Made by a program: the position numbers and the translations under genes. The notes under the pieces are model-generated. The model did no database searches. It saw nothing but the letters and a program-made list of their open reading frames with translations, and had not been told where the DNA came from. A stretch of DNA of 64,000 nucleotides from JBJFGR01 sp051892875 (GTDB lineage Bacteria > Pseudomonadota > Gammaproteobacteria > Enterobacterales > Succinivibrionaceae): the NCBI GenBank assembly GCA_051892875.1, contig JBJFGR010000140.1, positions 39,230 to 103,229 of the forward strand, given 5' to 3'. Below, piece by piece: positions 25,941 to 35,050 of the stretch (positions are counted from its first letter, which is position 1; every line of letters begins with the position of its first letter).

Positions 25941-26762
25941 TTACTTATCACGACGACGAACAATGTACTTATCAGTACGTTTATTCTTACGGGTCTTATA
26001 ACCCTTACATGGAGTACCCCAAGGAGATCTTGGTTGAATACCCTTGTTACGACCTTCACCACCACCATGTGGGTGATCGATTGGGTTCATAGACATACCA
26101 CGTACTGTAGGACGAATACCAAGCCAACGCTTAGCACCAGCTTTACCTAACTGACGTAACATGTGTTCTGAATTACCAACTTCACCTATAGTAGCACGCC
26201 CGTCAGCTAAAACTCGACGCATTTCACCAGAACGCATACGTAAAGTTACATAATCGCCTTCACGAGCTAGAATCTGACAGAAAGCACCTGCTGAACGAGC
26301 TAACTGAGCCCCTTTACCTGGGTATAATTCAACAGCATGAACATTTGTACCAACAGGGATATTTCTCAATGGTAATGTATTACCTACCTTGATAGGCGCA
26401 TGAATACCAGATTCAATAACATCACCAGCAGTTAAGCCCTTTGGTGCCAAAATATATGAGCGCACACCATCAGCATAACAAACTAAAGCAATATGTGAAC
26501 TACGATTTGGATCATATTCAATTCTTTCTACTTTAGCTGGTACACTATCTTTAACACGCTTAAAATCTATTAAACGATACTTTTGCTTGTGACCACCACC
26601 AATATGGCGAGTTGTAATTCTACCATAATTGTTGCGACCACCAGTCTTACGCTTTTCAACAACTAAAGGAGCATAAGGAGAACCTTTGTATAAGTCAGGT
26701 GTCACTACCTTTACAACGTGACGACGACCTGCAGATGTAGGTTTGCAATTAATAATTGCCAT
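25941..26762 (-). CDS. rplB: 50S ribosomal protein L2
   Basis: The 273-aa protein contains RGVxMNPxDHPHGGGEGRN (seen as RGMSMNPIDHPHGGGEG) near the peptidyl-transferase centre, with the essential histidine in the HGGGEG loop. The N-terminus MAIINCKPTSAGRRHVVKV is normal. Confidence 0.97.
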   Translation of the reverse strand: MAIINCKPTSAGRRHVVKVVTPDLYKGSPYAPLVVEKRKTGGRNNYGRITTRHIGGGHKQKYRLIDFKRVKDSVPAKVERIEYDPNRSSHIALVCYADGVRSYILAPKGLTAGDVIESGIHAPIKVGNTLPLRNIPVGTNVHAVELYPGKGAQLARSAGAFCQILAREGDYVTLRMRSGEMRRVLADGRATIGEVGNSEHMLRQLGKAGAKRWLGIRPTVRGMSMNPIDHPHGGGEGRNKGIQPRSPWGTPCKGYKTRKNKRTDKYIVRRRDK

Positions 26763-26773
26763 TTTTATTACTC

Positions 26774-27073
26774 CTATTCAGCCTTGCCTTCACCAATTTC
26801 TAATGTCTGGCCTGGAACTAGCGTAATATATGCTTTCTTCCAATCCTGACGACGACCTAAGCGCTGACCTGTACGTTTTACTTTACCTTGATAGTTTAAA
26901 GTATTAACAGACTTTACTTTTACATTAAAAATTTCTTCAACTGCAGCTTTAATTTCTTGCTTATTAGCATCTGTCACAACAGCGAATGCGTAAGTACCAC
27001 TCTGAAGTAATCCGCTTGTCTTTTCAGTAACAATAGGACGCTTAAGAATACTATAAAGACGTGATTTATTCAT
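26774..27073 (-). CDS. rplW: 50S ribosomal protein L23
   Basis: The 99-aa tunnel-exit protein binds trigger factor and SRP. It has RPIVTEKTSGLLQSGTYAF and the C-terminal GRRQDWKKAYITL. Its ATG shares a base with the rplD stop. Confidence 0.97.
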   Translation of the reverse strand: MNKSRLYSILKRPIVTEKTSGLLQSGTYAFAVVTDANKQEIKAAVEEIFNVKVKSVNTLNYQGKVKRTGQRLGRRQDWKKAYITLVPGQTLEIGEGKAE

Positions 27074-27681
27074 TATGCTAATAACTCCTCTATCATCTTA
27101 ACTGCTGCTGGTGTCATTAACACCTTATCATGAGCAATTAAGTTTACAGGGTTAAAACCTGAACCTTTAACATCACATACATCAACTTTATATAAATTTC
27201 TAGCTGATAATGTTAACTTTTCTTCATAACTAGGAGTTACGATTAACACGTCATTGAGCTGCATTTCATTTAACTTAGTAGCTAAAGCTTTTGTCTTAAT
27301 CTGTTCTACAGAAAATTCATCAACTAAAACTAAACGATCTTGTCTTACTAATTCACTCAAAATACTACGCAATGCAACACGGTACATCTTACGATTAACC
27401 TTTTGAGACCAATCCTGTGGTTTTGCAGCAAATACGCACGCACCACCTCTCCATAATGGAGAACGAATTGAACCAGCACGAGCACGACCAGTTCCCTTCT
27501 GACGGAATGGTTTCTTACCGCCACCAGATACTTCTGAACGTGTCTTTTGTGCCTTCGAACCCTGACGAGCAGCGTTCATATAAGCAACAACAACCTGATG
27601 TACAAGAGCTTCGTTATACTCGCGACCGAAGGTTGTTTCAGAAACTTGTAGTGGGCTTGAGCCTACCATCTTTAATTCCAT
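27073..27681 (-). CDS. rplD: 50S ribosomal protein L4
   Basis: The 202-aa protein has the exit-tunnel loop KKPFRQKGTGRARAGSIRSP (about 55-74). In E. coli L4 also represses the S10 operon by acting on its leader. A hairpin-rich leader is visible upstream of rpsJ here, so the same feedback is plausible. Confidence 0.97.
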   Translation of the reverse strand: MELKMVGSSPLQVSETTFGREYNEALVHQVVVAYMNAARQGSKAQKTRSEVSGGGKKPFRQKGTGRARAGSIRSPLWRGGACVFAAKPQDWSQKVNRKMYRVALRSILSELVRQDRLVLVDEFSVEQIKTKALATKLNEMQLNDVLIVTPSYEEKLTLSARNLYKVDVCDVKGSGFNPVNLIAHDKVLMTPAAVKMIEELLA

Positions 27682-27697
27682 AACTCATCTCCCTCGC

Positions 27698-28336
27698 TTA
27701 CGCTTTCACACTTGGCTTAACAACTACATTACCGTTAATTGCACCTGGAACAGCACCTTTAACCAACAAGCAGTTTCTTTCAGCATCTACACGAACTACA
27801 TCTAAACACTGCACAGTCACTTTTACATTACCTAAATGACCACACATGCGCTTACCCTTAAATACTCTTCCTGGTGTTTGATTTTGACCTGTAGAACCAG
27901 GAACACGGTGAGAACGTGAGTTACCATGTGTCATATCTTGAGTTCTGAAGTTCCAACGTTTTACAGTACCAGCAAAACCTTTACCTTTAGATGTACCTGT
28001 AACGTCCACCTTCTTAGTGTCGTTGAATAAATCAACTTTAACTTCTGAACCTACTGAGTAGTTTGCTAATTCTTCTTCAGTTAATCGGAATTCCCATAAA
28101 CCACGACCAGCTTCAACCTGAGCCTTTGCAAAATGACCTTGCTCAGGCTTAGTTAAGCGACTCATTTTCTTAGTTCCTGTAGTAACTTGAATAGCATTAT
28201 AACCATCAGTCTCAACAGACTTAATCTGTGTAACTCGATTAGCCTCAACTTCAATAACAGTCACAGGAATTGACTTGCCATCTTGTGTAAAAACGCGAGT
28301 CATACCTAATTTGCGACCAATTACGCCAATTGACAT
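27698..28336 (-). CDS. rplC: 50S ribosomal protein L3
   Basis: The 212-aa protein starts MSIGVIGRKLGMTRVFTQDG. It contains the loop GNSRSHRVPGSTGQNQTPGRVFKGKRM, with the glutamine (GQNQTPG) that PrmB methylates in E. coli. It lies 13 nt after rpsJ. Confidence 0.97.
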   Translation of the reverse strand: MSIGVIGRKLGMTRVFTQDGKSIPVTVIEVEANRVTQIKSVETDGYNAIQVTTGTKKMSRLTKPEQGHFAKAQVEAGRGLWEFRLTEEELANYSVGSEVKVDLFNDTKKVDVTGTSKGKGFAGTVKRWNFRTQDMTHGNSRSHRVPGSTGQNQTPGRVFKGKRMCGHLGNVKVTVQCLDVVRVDAERNCLLVKGAVPGAINGNVVVKPSVKA

Positions 28337-28349
28337 TATTATTTACCTC

Positions 28350-28661
28350 TTAACCCAAGCTTATCTGAACATCAACACCAGCAGCCAAATCAAGACGCAT
28401 TAATGCATCTACTGTTTTGTCTGTGTGTTCAACGATATCCACAAGACGCTTGTGGGTGCGTATTTCGTACTGATCACGCGCATCTTTATTAACGTGTGGA
28501 GAAATCAATACAGTAAAGCGTTCCTTACGAGTAGGTAGTGGTATAGGACCACGCACCTGTGCACCAGTACGCTTAGCAGTTTCTACAATTTCCGCTGTTG
28601 ACTGATCAATTAACCTGTGATCAAAAGCCTTTAAACGGATACGAATTCTTTGGTTCTGCAT
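28350..28661 (-). CDS. rpsJ: 30S ribosomal protein S10
   Basis: The 103-aa protein starts MQNQRIRIRLKAFDHRLID. I use the ATG at 28661 because it matches the universal S10 N-terminus and has GGAG nine bases upstream. The frame extends five codons further without homology. It also acts as NusE in antitermination. First gene of the S10 operon. Confidence 0.97.
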   Translation of the reverse strand: MQNQRIRIRLKAFDHRLIDQSTAEIVETAKRTGAQVRGPIPLPTRKERFTVLISPHVNKDARDQYEIRTHKRLVDIVEHTDKTVDALMRLDLAAGVDVQISLG

Positions 28662-28804
28662 TTCCCAGAGCTCCAAATGGACAAAAGAACAAATAGAAAA
28701 ACCCGCCTTTCTTTTTTTATCTAAAGAAGGGGTAATTCCGGCTTAATAATCCCTACATATCGCAGGGTGTTTTATGATAAAAATCACAACTTGATAAACA
28801 AGTT
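28662..28804 (-). promoter_or_regulatory. S10 operon leader with three hairpins (candidate L4 attenuator)
   Basis: From the predicted start near 28803 the leader folds as AACTTG/CAAGTT (28788-28804), CCCTGC/GTAGGG (28751-28767) and a longer imperfect C-rich/G-rich stem (about 28701-28732). The last is followed at once by TTTTT on the minus strand. A terminator-like last hairpin before rpsJ is the arrangement L4 uses for attenuation in E. coli. Sequence identity with that leader was not established. Confidence 0.55.
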
Positions 28805-28809
28805 TGTAC

Positions 28810-28837
28810 ATTATACATGAAAAAATTTTTTATGCAA
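28810..28837 (-). promoter_or_regulatory. S10 operon promoter
   Basis: The minus strand reads TTGCAT, 16 nt of A and T tracts, TATAAT. The -10 is a perfect match and the -35 matches 4 of 6. It drives the 11-gene S10 operon. Confidence 0.82.
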
Positions 28838-28853
28838 TAGTTTTTATTTTAAT

Positions 28854-28892
28854 AAAAAAATATATGCCAACAAATAATTTAGTTGACATATA
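28854..28892 (-). terminator. Terminator of argCBFG
   Basis: A 15-bp imperfect stem (TATATG...CATATA, about 28861-28892) is followed on the minus strand by TTTTTTT. It lies 50 nt after the argG stop and just upstream of the S10 promoter, separating the arginine and ribosomal transcripts. Confidence 0.75.
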
Positions 28893-28941
28893 TTTCGCAT
28901 TGGACTTTTATTACTTAAATATCTAATATTAGTAATAAATA

Positions 28942-30150
28942 TTATTTTTTATTTTTAGCATTTATCGCACGGATTCTTGCTGGTAATGAATACAACTTAA
29001 TAAAGCCTTCAGCATCTTTTTGATTATAAACTTCATCTTCACCAAAAGTACAGAAGTCTACGTTAAACAAGCTATTTTCAGAACGTTTTTGAATAGCCAT
29101 TACTGATCCTTTAAACAATTTTAGCACAACTTCACCATTTAAACTCTCAGCAATATTATTTGCAGACGCAAGAATAGCATCACATAATGGAGTAAACCAA
29201 CGACCGTCGTATACTAAATGAGAAAATTCAGCACCTAATTTTTCACGCCAAGCTCTCAATGATTTATCTAGAACTAATTCTTCAATAGCTCTCAAAGCAG
29301 CCATCATTACTGTTCCACCTGGTGTTTCATAGCAACCACGTGACTTCATACCTACTAATCTGTTTTCAGTAATATCTACACGACCAACACCGTTAGCTGC
29401 AGCTAAATCGTTAAGAGTCTTTAAGCAGTTGTATGGTGACATACGATTGCCGTTAACTGCAACAATTTCACCTTTTTCAATTAGAACAGAAACTTCTGTT
29501 GCTTCATTTGGAGCATCTTCTGGCTTAACAGTCCAAGTCCAAACAGCATCAGTTGCTTTATTCCAGGTATCTTCTAATTCGCCACCTTCAGTAGAAATAT
29601 GCCATACATTTGCGTCGCGACTGTAAATTTTCTTTAAAGTTGCTTTACATGGAATATTTCTTTCGTGTAAGTATTTTAATAAATCCTCACGTGACTTCAT
29701 TGTCCAAATTCTCCATGGTGCAATAACCTGAAGTTGTGGAGCTAACGCTGCAACTGCACTTTCAAATCTTACTTGGTCATTACCCTTACCTGTACAACCA
29801 TGAGCAATTGCATCGGCACCTTCTTGAAGTGCACATTCAACTAAGGCCTTAGAAATAACAGGTCTTGCCATTGAAGTTCCTAATAAATATGTTCCTTCGT
29901 ATATAGCACCTGTCTTTAATGTCGGATACACATAGTTTTTAACAAATTCTTCTTTCAAATCTTTAACAATACACTTTGATGCACCTGATGCTTTTGCCTT
30001 TTCTTCAACACCATCTAAATCACTTGCCTCTTGCCCCACATCTGCAACAAAACAAATAACTTCACATCCATAGTTTTCTTTTAACCATGGCACAATTGCA
30101 GAAGTATCTAAACCGCCTGAATATGCCAAAACAACTTTCTTAATAGCCAT
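28942..30150 (-). CDS. argG: Argininosuccinate synthase
   Basis: The 402-aa enzyme joins citrulline and aspartate using ATP. It has the N-type PP-loop AYSGGLDTSA (about 9-18), TGKGNDQVRFE, which binds citrulline/aspartate, and SPYNCLKTLNDLA. It belongs to the roughly 400-aa ArgG group typical of Vibrio and Aeromonas relatives rather than the 447-aa E. coli type. It lies 4 nt after argF. argH does not follow. Confidence 0.95.
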   Translation of the reverse strand: MAIKKVVLAYSGGLDTSAIVPWLKENYGCEVICFVADVGQEASDLDGVEEKAKASGASKCIVKDLKEEFVKNYVYPTLKTGAIYEGTYLLGTSMARPVISKALVECALQEGADAIAHGCTGKGNDQVRFESAVAALAPQLQVIAPWRIWTMKSREDLLKYLHERNIPCKATLKKIYSRDANVWHISTEGGELEDTWNKATDAVWTWTVKPEDAPNEATEVSVLIEKGEIVAVNGNRMSPYNCLKTLNDLAAANGVGRVDITENRLVGMKSRGCYETPGGTVMMAALRAIEELVLDKSLRAWREKLGAEFSHLVYDGRWFTPLCDAILASANNIAESLNGEVVLKLFKGSVMAIQKRSENSLFNVDFCTFGEDEVYNQKDAEGFIKLYSLPARIRAINAKNKK

Positions 30151-30154
30151 ACAA

Positions 30155-31069
30155 CTAAGCTCCTTGATTTAATAATGTACTTAATACTGCCATCTGTGCA
30201 TGCATGCGATTTTCAGCTTCATCATAAATTATTGACCATGGTCCGTCCATTACTTCTGAAGTAATTTCATATTCCCTATGTGCAGGCTGACAATGTAGGA
30301 CATGCTTAATACCAGTATTATCTAATAATTTCTTATTTATTTGATAAGGCATAAATTTTGACTTCACTGTATCTAATGGAGTATTATCACCCATTGATAC
30401 CCAAGTATCAGTATAAGCGATATCAAAACCTTTAATTTGACTTATATCATCAGTAACAACTAATTTTGCACCTGTCTTTTTAGCCACTTCTTGAGCTGAC
30501 TCATAAACTTGGACATCAGGACCTGAACCCTTAGGACATACACATGTAATATCGGTTCCTAATTGAGCACTTGTAATTAACAAAGAGTTAGTTACATTAT
30601 TACCATCACCTAAGTATGCAAGTTTAACTTTTGTTAAATCGTCATAGTACTCTCTAATTGTCTGAAAATCAGCCAAAGCTTGACAAGGATGATACAAATC
30701 GCATAGAGCATTTATAACAGGTACGGAACCAAATTTTTCAAGATCCTTTAGAGTATTATGAGAATAAACTCTAGCAACTATACCATCACACCATCTTGAT
30801 AAATTTCTAGCATAGTCTTTCACTGTTTCTCTTTTGCCTATTGCACCATTCTGCTGGTCCATATATACAGCATGGCCACCTAATCTATACATACCTAGTT
30901 CAAAAGTAACTCTTGTACGTAAGGATGGCTTTTCAAACAAAGTAACGACAGACTTTCCTTCTAAATTAGTTTTATACTTTTTAGGGTTTTGCTTCATATC
31001 TCTTGCTAAATCAAGAATTCCTAATATTTCATCCGAAGAAAACTCTAATGATGTCAACAAATTTCTCAT
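30155..31069 (-). CDS. argF: Ornithine carbamoyltransferase
   Basis: The 304-aa enzyme makes citrulline from carbamoyl phosphate and ornithine. The carbamoyl-phosphate loop is FEKPSLRTRVTF (S49-L-R-T-R), with HPCQALADF near 127-135. The C-terminal ornithine motif reads HCQPAH instead of the common HCLP. The neighbouring argB and argG support ornithine as substrate rather than N-acetylornithine. It lies 12 nt after argB. Confidence 0.92.
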   Translation of the reverse strand: MRNLLTSLEFSSDEILGILDLARDMKQNPKKYKTNLEGKSVVTLFEKPSLRTRVTFELGMYRLGGHAVYMDQQNGAIGKRETVKDYARNLSRWCDGIVARVYSHNTLKDLEKFGSVPVINALCDLYHPCQALADFQTIREYYDDLTKVKLAYLGDGNNVTNSLLITSAQLGTDITCVCPKGSGPDVQVYESAQEVAKKTGAKLVVTDDISQIKGFDIAYTDTWVSMGDNTPLDTVKSKFMPYQINKKLLDNTGIKHVLHCQPAHREYEITSEVMDGPWSIIYDEAENRMHAQMAVLSTLLNQGA

Positions 31070-31081
31070 TTATACCTCTAC

Positions 31082-31858
31082 CTATGGCAAAACCTTTGTA
31101 CCAATAGCATCACCTTTTAGCAACGCACTTAACTTATCTGGATGCTTCCAAGTAGCTACGCTTAACGGCTTGTTTAACTGTTTAGCAGCGCTTAATGCAG
31201 CTTTAACTTTAACTTCCATTCCACCAGTAATCACCCCATCAGAGATTAACTTATCAGCATTTTCTTGAGTCATTTGATTAATAAGTTTTCCATCCTTATC
31301 TAATATTCCTTCAACATCAGATAACAATGCTAAATCTGCCCCCAATGAAATTGCCAATGCTACAGCAGCTTGGTCAGCATTTACATTCATAAGTTTACCA
31401 TCATCAGTAATACCTATTGAACTAATTATAGGCATATAACCATTTGAAAGTAATATTTCAAGCAACTTTGGATCACCTACATTTGCAGAACCAACAGCTC
31501 CTAGTTTTGGGTCAAGTTGAGTTACTTTTGTGATAGAACCATCAGTCAGACATAAACCAACTGCATTAATATTAACACTTTTAGCCTTTGCTAACATCAA
31601 TTTATTTGCCGTACCTGCTAATGCACCAGTAATATATGGAATCTGATCTTTAGGGGTTACACGCAGACCATTAATCTTTTCTGACTTTAATCCCAATGAA
31701 TTTAACAAATTATCTACTAAACAACCACCACCATGCACAAGAACTATAGGTCTGTTATTTTCACTTAAATAATCAGTTAAACCTTTGTATAATGATGATA
31801 AAGCATCATCATTTTCAACTAGAGCACCGCCTAATTTTATAATTAATACGTTATCCAT
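31082..31858 (-). CDS. argB: Acetylglutamate kinase
   Basis: The 258-aa amino acid kinase phosphorylates N-acetylglutamate. Motifs are IKLGGALVEN at the N-terminus, VHGGGCLVDNLL (about 41-52) and the nucleotide site MNVNADQAAVALA. It is of the short, arginine-insensitive length class seen in enteric bacteria and vibrios. It lies 9 nt after argC. Confidence 0.95.
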   Translation of the reverse strand: MDNVLIIKLGGALVENDDALSSLYKGLTDYLSENNRPIVLVHGGGCLVDNLLNSLGLKSEKINGLRVTPKDQIPYITGALAGTANKLMLAKAKSVNINAVGLCLTDGSITKVTQLDPKLGAVGSANVGDPKLLEILLSNGYMPIISSIGITDDGKLMNVNADQAAVALAISLGADLALLSDVEGILDKDGKLINQMTQENADKLISDGVITGGMEVKVKAALSAAKQLNKPLSVATWKHPDKLSALLKGDAIGTKVLP

Positions 31859-31867
31859 ATTCGTCCT

Positions 31868-32872
31868 TTATATTAGCGAGTATTCAGATTTGAAACCAAA
31901 TTTTATATTCATACATTGTAAAGTATGAGCTGCAGCACCCTTTTGCAAGTTATCAATCGCTGAGCATATGATGAGTGTATTTCCTTCTCTTTCATAATGA
32001 ATATCACAAAATGGCGTGAATTCTACATCTTTAACAGCAGGCCAATTTCTTACTAACCTAACAATTTTGCTTTCCGCATAAGCTTTCTTGTATGCTTCTG
32101 CAATCATTTCATCAGTAACATTCTCATCTAGTTCCACATAAATTGTAGCTAAAATACCTCGTTTATAATTTCCTAAATGTGGTTGAAATAAAACTTCTCT
32201 TCCTAAATGATGACTAATTTCAGGTCTGTGCCTATGTTTAAAAACACCATACGGATTTAAACTAACTTCACAAAAACTAGAAGACAAACTAGCTTTTCTA
32301 CCAGCACCTGTAACACCTGAAACAGCATTAATAATTGGTCTAGATCCTTCTTTAATCAAATGAGAAGTTTCTAAAGGTTTTAATGCTGATAATGAAGCTG
32401 TCGGATAACAACCAGCTACTGCTATTAAATTTGCTCCTGCAATTTTATCCGCATTCCATTCTGCTAAGCCATATACAGCTGATTCTAAATATTTAAGATT
32501 CTCATGCTCAAAATCGTAATATTTTGTATAAAAATCTGGTTGATTAACTCTATAAGCACCTGATAAATCAAAAACTACACAACCAGCATCAATTAGCTTT
32601 GGTGCAAGTCTCATACTTACTATATGAGCAGTAGCTAAACAAACAATATCATTTTTAACTAAAGATTCGAAATTATCTTCTGTTAATGGATTAAGAATTA
32701 AATCAACATTTCCTCTAAGTCTAGGATACAAATCACTTAACAATTTACCTGAATCTGCGCTGTTTTCAGATACATACAAACTATTCAATTTGAACTCAGG
32801 ATGCTTAGATACTAATAATGATAAATCAGCACCTGCATAACCACTAGCACCAACAATGGCAACACTATACAT
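31868..32872 (-). CDS. argC: N-acetyl-gamma-glutamyl-phosphate reductase
   Basis: The 334-aa NADPH-dependent enzyme has a Rossmann start VAIVGASGYAGADL and the catalytic AGCYPTAS with C155. H-bonding residues occur in HRHRPEISHHLG. First gene of argCBFG; its promoter lies inside the ARG operator. Confidence 0.95.
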   Translation of the reverse strand: MYSVAIVGASGYAGADLSLLVSKHPEFKLNSLYVSENSADSGKLLSDLYPRLRGNVDLILNPLTEDNFESLVKNDIVCLATAHIVSMRLAPKLIDAGCVVFDLSGAYRVNQPDFYTKYYDFEHENLKYLESAVYGLAEWNADKIAGANLIAVAGCYPTASLSALKPLETSHLIKEGSRPIINAVSGVTGAGRKASLSSSFCEVSLNPYGVFKHRHRPEISHHLGREVLFQPHLGNYKRGILATIYVELDENVTDEMIAEAYKKAYAESKIVRLVRNWPAVKDVEFTPFCDIHYEREGNTLIICSAIDNLQKGAAAHTLQCMNIKFGFKSEYSLI

Positions 32873-32960
32873 TTATTAAAACCTATAAAAAGAATATTAA
32901 CAAAAAACACACTAAAAGGTGTTCAATAACCTTGCACGTATTATAAACTATTATTCTTAA

Positions 32961-32990
32961 ATTATGTTAAATTTCTACATATTTATGCAA
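32961..32990 (-). promoter_or_regulatory. argC promoter
   Basis: The minus strand reads TTGCAT, 18 nt, CATAAT. The -35 lies inside the left ARG box, so bound ArgR would block RNA polymerase. Confidence 0.65.
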
Positions 32991-33012
32991 TATTTTTGCA
33001 TAAATATGTAAA
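32974..33012. promoter_or_regulatory. Double ARG box (ArgR operator) between argC and argE
   Basis: Two 14-bp cores, TACATATTTATGCA (32976-32989) and TGCATAAATATGTA (32997-33010), are exact reverse complements. With the 2-bp flanks of an 18-bp ARG box on each side they are separated by 3 bp, the spacing that lets an ArgR hexamer bind both. Each core matches 7 of the 10 fixed positions of the E. coli TGAAT-N4-ATTCA consensus. Confidence 0.8.
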
Positions 33013-33024
33013 CTTAATTATAAT
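32996..33024 (+). promoter_or_regulatory. argE promoter
   Basis: The plus strand reads TTGCAT, 17 nt, TATAAT. The -35 lies in the right ARG box, mirroring the argC promoter on the other strand. Confidence 0.75.
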
Positions 33025-33077
33025 TTACTAGATTATATTATACCTTTAATATTTTATAATAAATAATTTTGAATACT

Positions 33078-34256
33078 ATGATTAACGAAAATTTTTTTAA
33101 ATACTACCAAGAAATAATATCATTAAATACAGTAAGCTCAGAGTCTCCTAGTTTAGATATTTCAAATGAACCATTTATTGATTATTTATCTGAAAAACTA
33201 TCTCTAAAGGGCTTTGTATGTAATAAGATAAAAGTAAATAAATCCCATTCTAAATATAATTTAATTGCCTCATACCAAAATAAAAACATGAAGCATGGAG
33301 GTTTAGCATTCAGTGGGCATACGGATACCGTACCATTTGATGAAACCTTATGGGATTCTAATCCCCTAGTTCTAAACAAGAGAGATGGAAAAATTTATGG
33401 TCTCGGTGTTATAGATATGAAAGGATTTTTTGCCTTTATACTATATTTACTAGACATCATCGATTTAAATTTATTATCAAAACCTCTTTATATTTTTGCA
33501 ACAGCAGATGAAGAAACAAGTATGAATGGAGCAAGAGAACTTGTACCCTATATCAAAAATTATAACAATACAGTTGAAACAAAAATAGAACCCGAACTTA
33601 TTATTATTGGTGAACCTACAAGCATGACACCAGTAATAATGCATAAGGGGCACCTTGTGCAAAAAATAGCAGTTAAAGGCATAGGAGGACATAGTTCGGA
33701 CCCAAATTCAGGAATAAACGCTATAAAAATAATGAATAAAATATTATCAAAACTTATAGAACTCGAAAACGATCTAAAAAATAATTTCACTCAACCACTA
33801 CTTCCTATCCCTTACCCCACTTCAAATATAGGAATGATCCAGGGAGGAGATGCTCCGAATAGAATATGTGATTACTGTGAAGTTCAATTTGATATCAGAC
33901 CAATACCGAATTTATCTGTTGATTACCTCGAAAAATTAACACTTAAATATTTAGATAGCACGATTAAAGAATATCCAAATAGAATTAGCATCACAAAACC
34001 TTACCCTGCAGCCGAACCTTTTAACGCTAATATCCCCTCAAAATTAAAGGAATATTTACAAGAAATTTGTAAAAAAAATACAATAGCAGTTAATTACGCT
34101 ACGGAAGCTACCTTTTTACAAGAACTTGGACCTACAATAGTTATGGGACCAGGAAATATTGCTCTTGCTCATAAACCAAATGAGTATCTTGATATTAAAG
34201 AGATTCAACCAACTTTAGATATCTTAAAAAAATTACTATTAGCAATATGCATGTAA
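33078..34256 (+). CDS. argE: Acetylornithine deacetylase
   Basis: A 392-aa M20-family metallohydrolase that frees ornithine from N-acetylornithine. Metal and catalytic motifs are FSGHTDTVP, GLGVIDMKGF, the DEET pair and the C-terminal LAHKPNEY histidine. I use the ATG at 33078. The same frame also opens with TTG at 33069, and neither start has a clear ribosome-binding site. It is divergent from argC and ends 2 nt from the convergent gspN stop, with no terminator between them. Confidence 0.93.
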   Translation: MINENFFKYYQEIISLNTVSSESPSLDISNEPFIDYLSEKLSLKGFVCNKIKVNKSHSKYNLIASYQNKNMKHGGLAFSGHTDTVPFDETLWDSNPLVLNKRDGKIYGLGVIDMKGFFAFILYLLDIIDLNLLSKPLYIFATADEETSMNGARELVPYIKNYNNTVETKIEPELIIIGEPTSMTPVIMHKGHLVQKIAVKGIGGHSSDPNSGINAIKIMNKILSKLIELENDLKNNFTQPLLPIPYPTSNIGMIQGGDAPNRICDYCEVQFDIRPIPNLSVDYLEKLTLKYLDSTIKEYPNRISITKPYPAAEPFNANIPSKLKEYLQEICKKNTIAVNYATEATFLQELGPTIVMGPGNIALAHKPNEYLDIKEIQPTLDILKKLLLAICM

Positions 34257-34258
34257 AT

Positions 34259-35035
34259 TTATAGATAATTTTCAAATTCTATAAAAATAGAACCATCTTC
34301 ATTCTTTTTACCCACCATTGTTAATGAATTTTTTAACATAGGTGGTGTTTTATCAGTAAAGTAAATAATACCTGTTAAAGTATACTTTGACATAGAGTTA
34401 ATATCCATGTTTCCTGAAAAGTTGAACATACTTCCGTTTTGATTAATTGATATAACTAAATTTTTGTAATCTCCATTAATTTTTAATTTAATTTCACCTA
34501 CATCTATATTTGATCTACTAAGCATTGATTGTTTAAATTCTGCATTTTTTATAATTATTGATCCATTAATATCTGATAAATACCCATCTTCATTGATGAT
34601 AATTTTTTCTATATTAGAATTTATAATTCCATTAACATATTCTATTGGAGATAATTTTAATTTTAATCTTTTAGTTATACTTAATAAATTCGACTTATAA
34701 TTAAAATTACTAACTACTGTTTCAGTAAAAACTTTTCTAAAACCTAAATTAAAAGTAGCATTACCCAATTCACTATCATGTATATTTACACTAGCTCCAT
34801 CACTTAATATGAATGAATAAGGTGTAAAAGTCCATGACAAGTTATCTACCCATTTTTTATCAATAGCTATTCTTTTAAATGAACCATTCCATACCGAGCC
34901 TTCAGCTTCATAAAATTTAACATTTTTAGGAACATCTATAAATGAAAAAATAATATCAACTGGAGCCTTGTATATTGAAAAAAATAATACAGCAATCAAT
35001 AAAAAAATAAATTGTTTAATAATACTTTTAGTCAT
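34259..35035 (-). CDS. gspN: Type II secretion system protein N
   Basis: The 258-aa inner-membrane protein has one N-terminal transmembrane segment (about 8-26) and a mainly beta periplasmic domain. EGSVWNGSFKRI is the recognisable GspN motif. GspN is an accessory T2SS component, present in only some systems. Last gene of the operon. Confidence 0.88.
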   Translation of the reverse strand: MTKSIIKQFIFLLIAVLFFSIYKAPVDIIFSFIDVPKNVKFYEAEGSVWNGSFKRIAIDKKWVDNLSWTFTPYSFILSDGASVNIHDSELGNATFNLGFRKVFTETVVSNFNYKSNLLSITKRLKLKLSPIEYVNGIINSNIEKIIINEDGYLSDINGSIIIKNAEFKQSMLSRSNIDVGEIKLKINGDYKNLVISINQNGSMFNFSGNMDINSMSKYTLTGIIYFTDKTPPMLKNSLTMVGKKNEDGSIFIEFENYL

Positions 35036-35050
35036 ACAGTCACCAATTTT

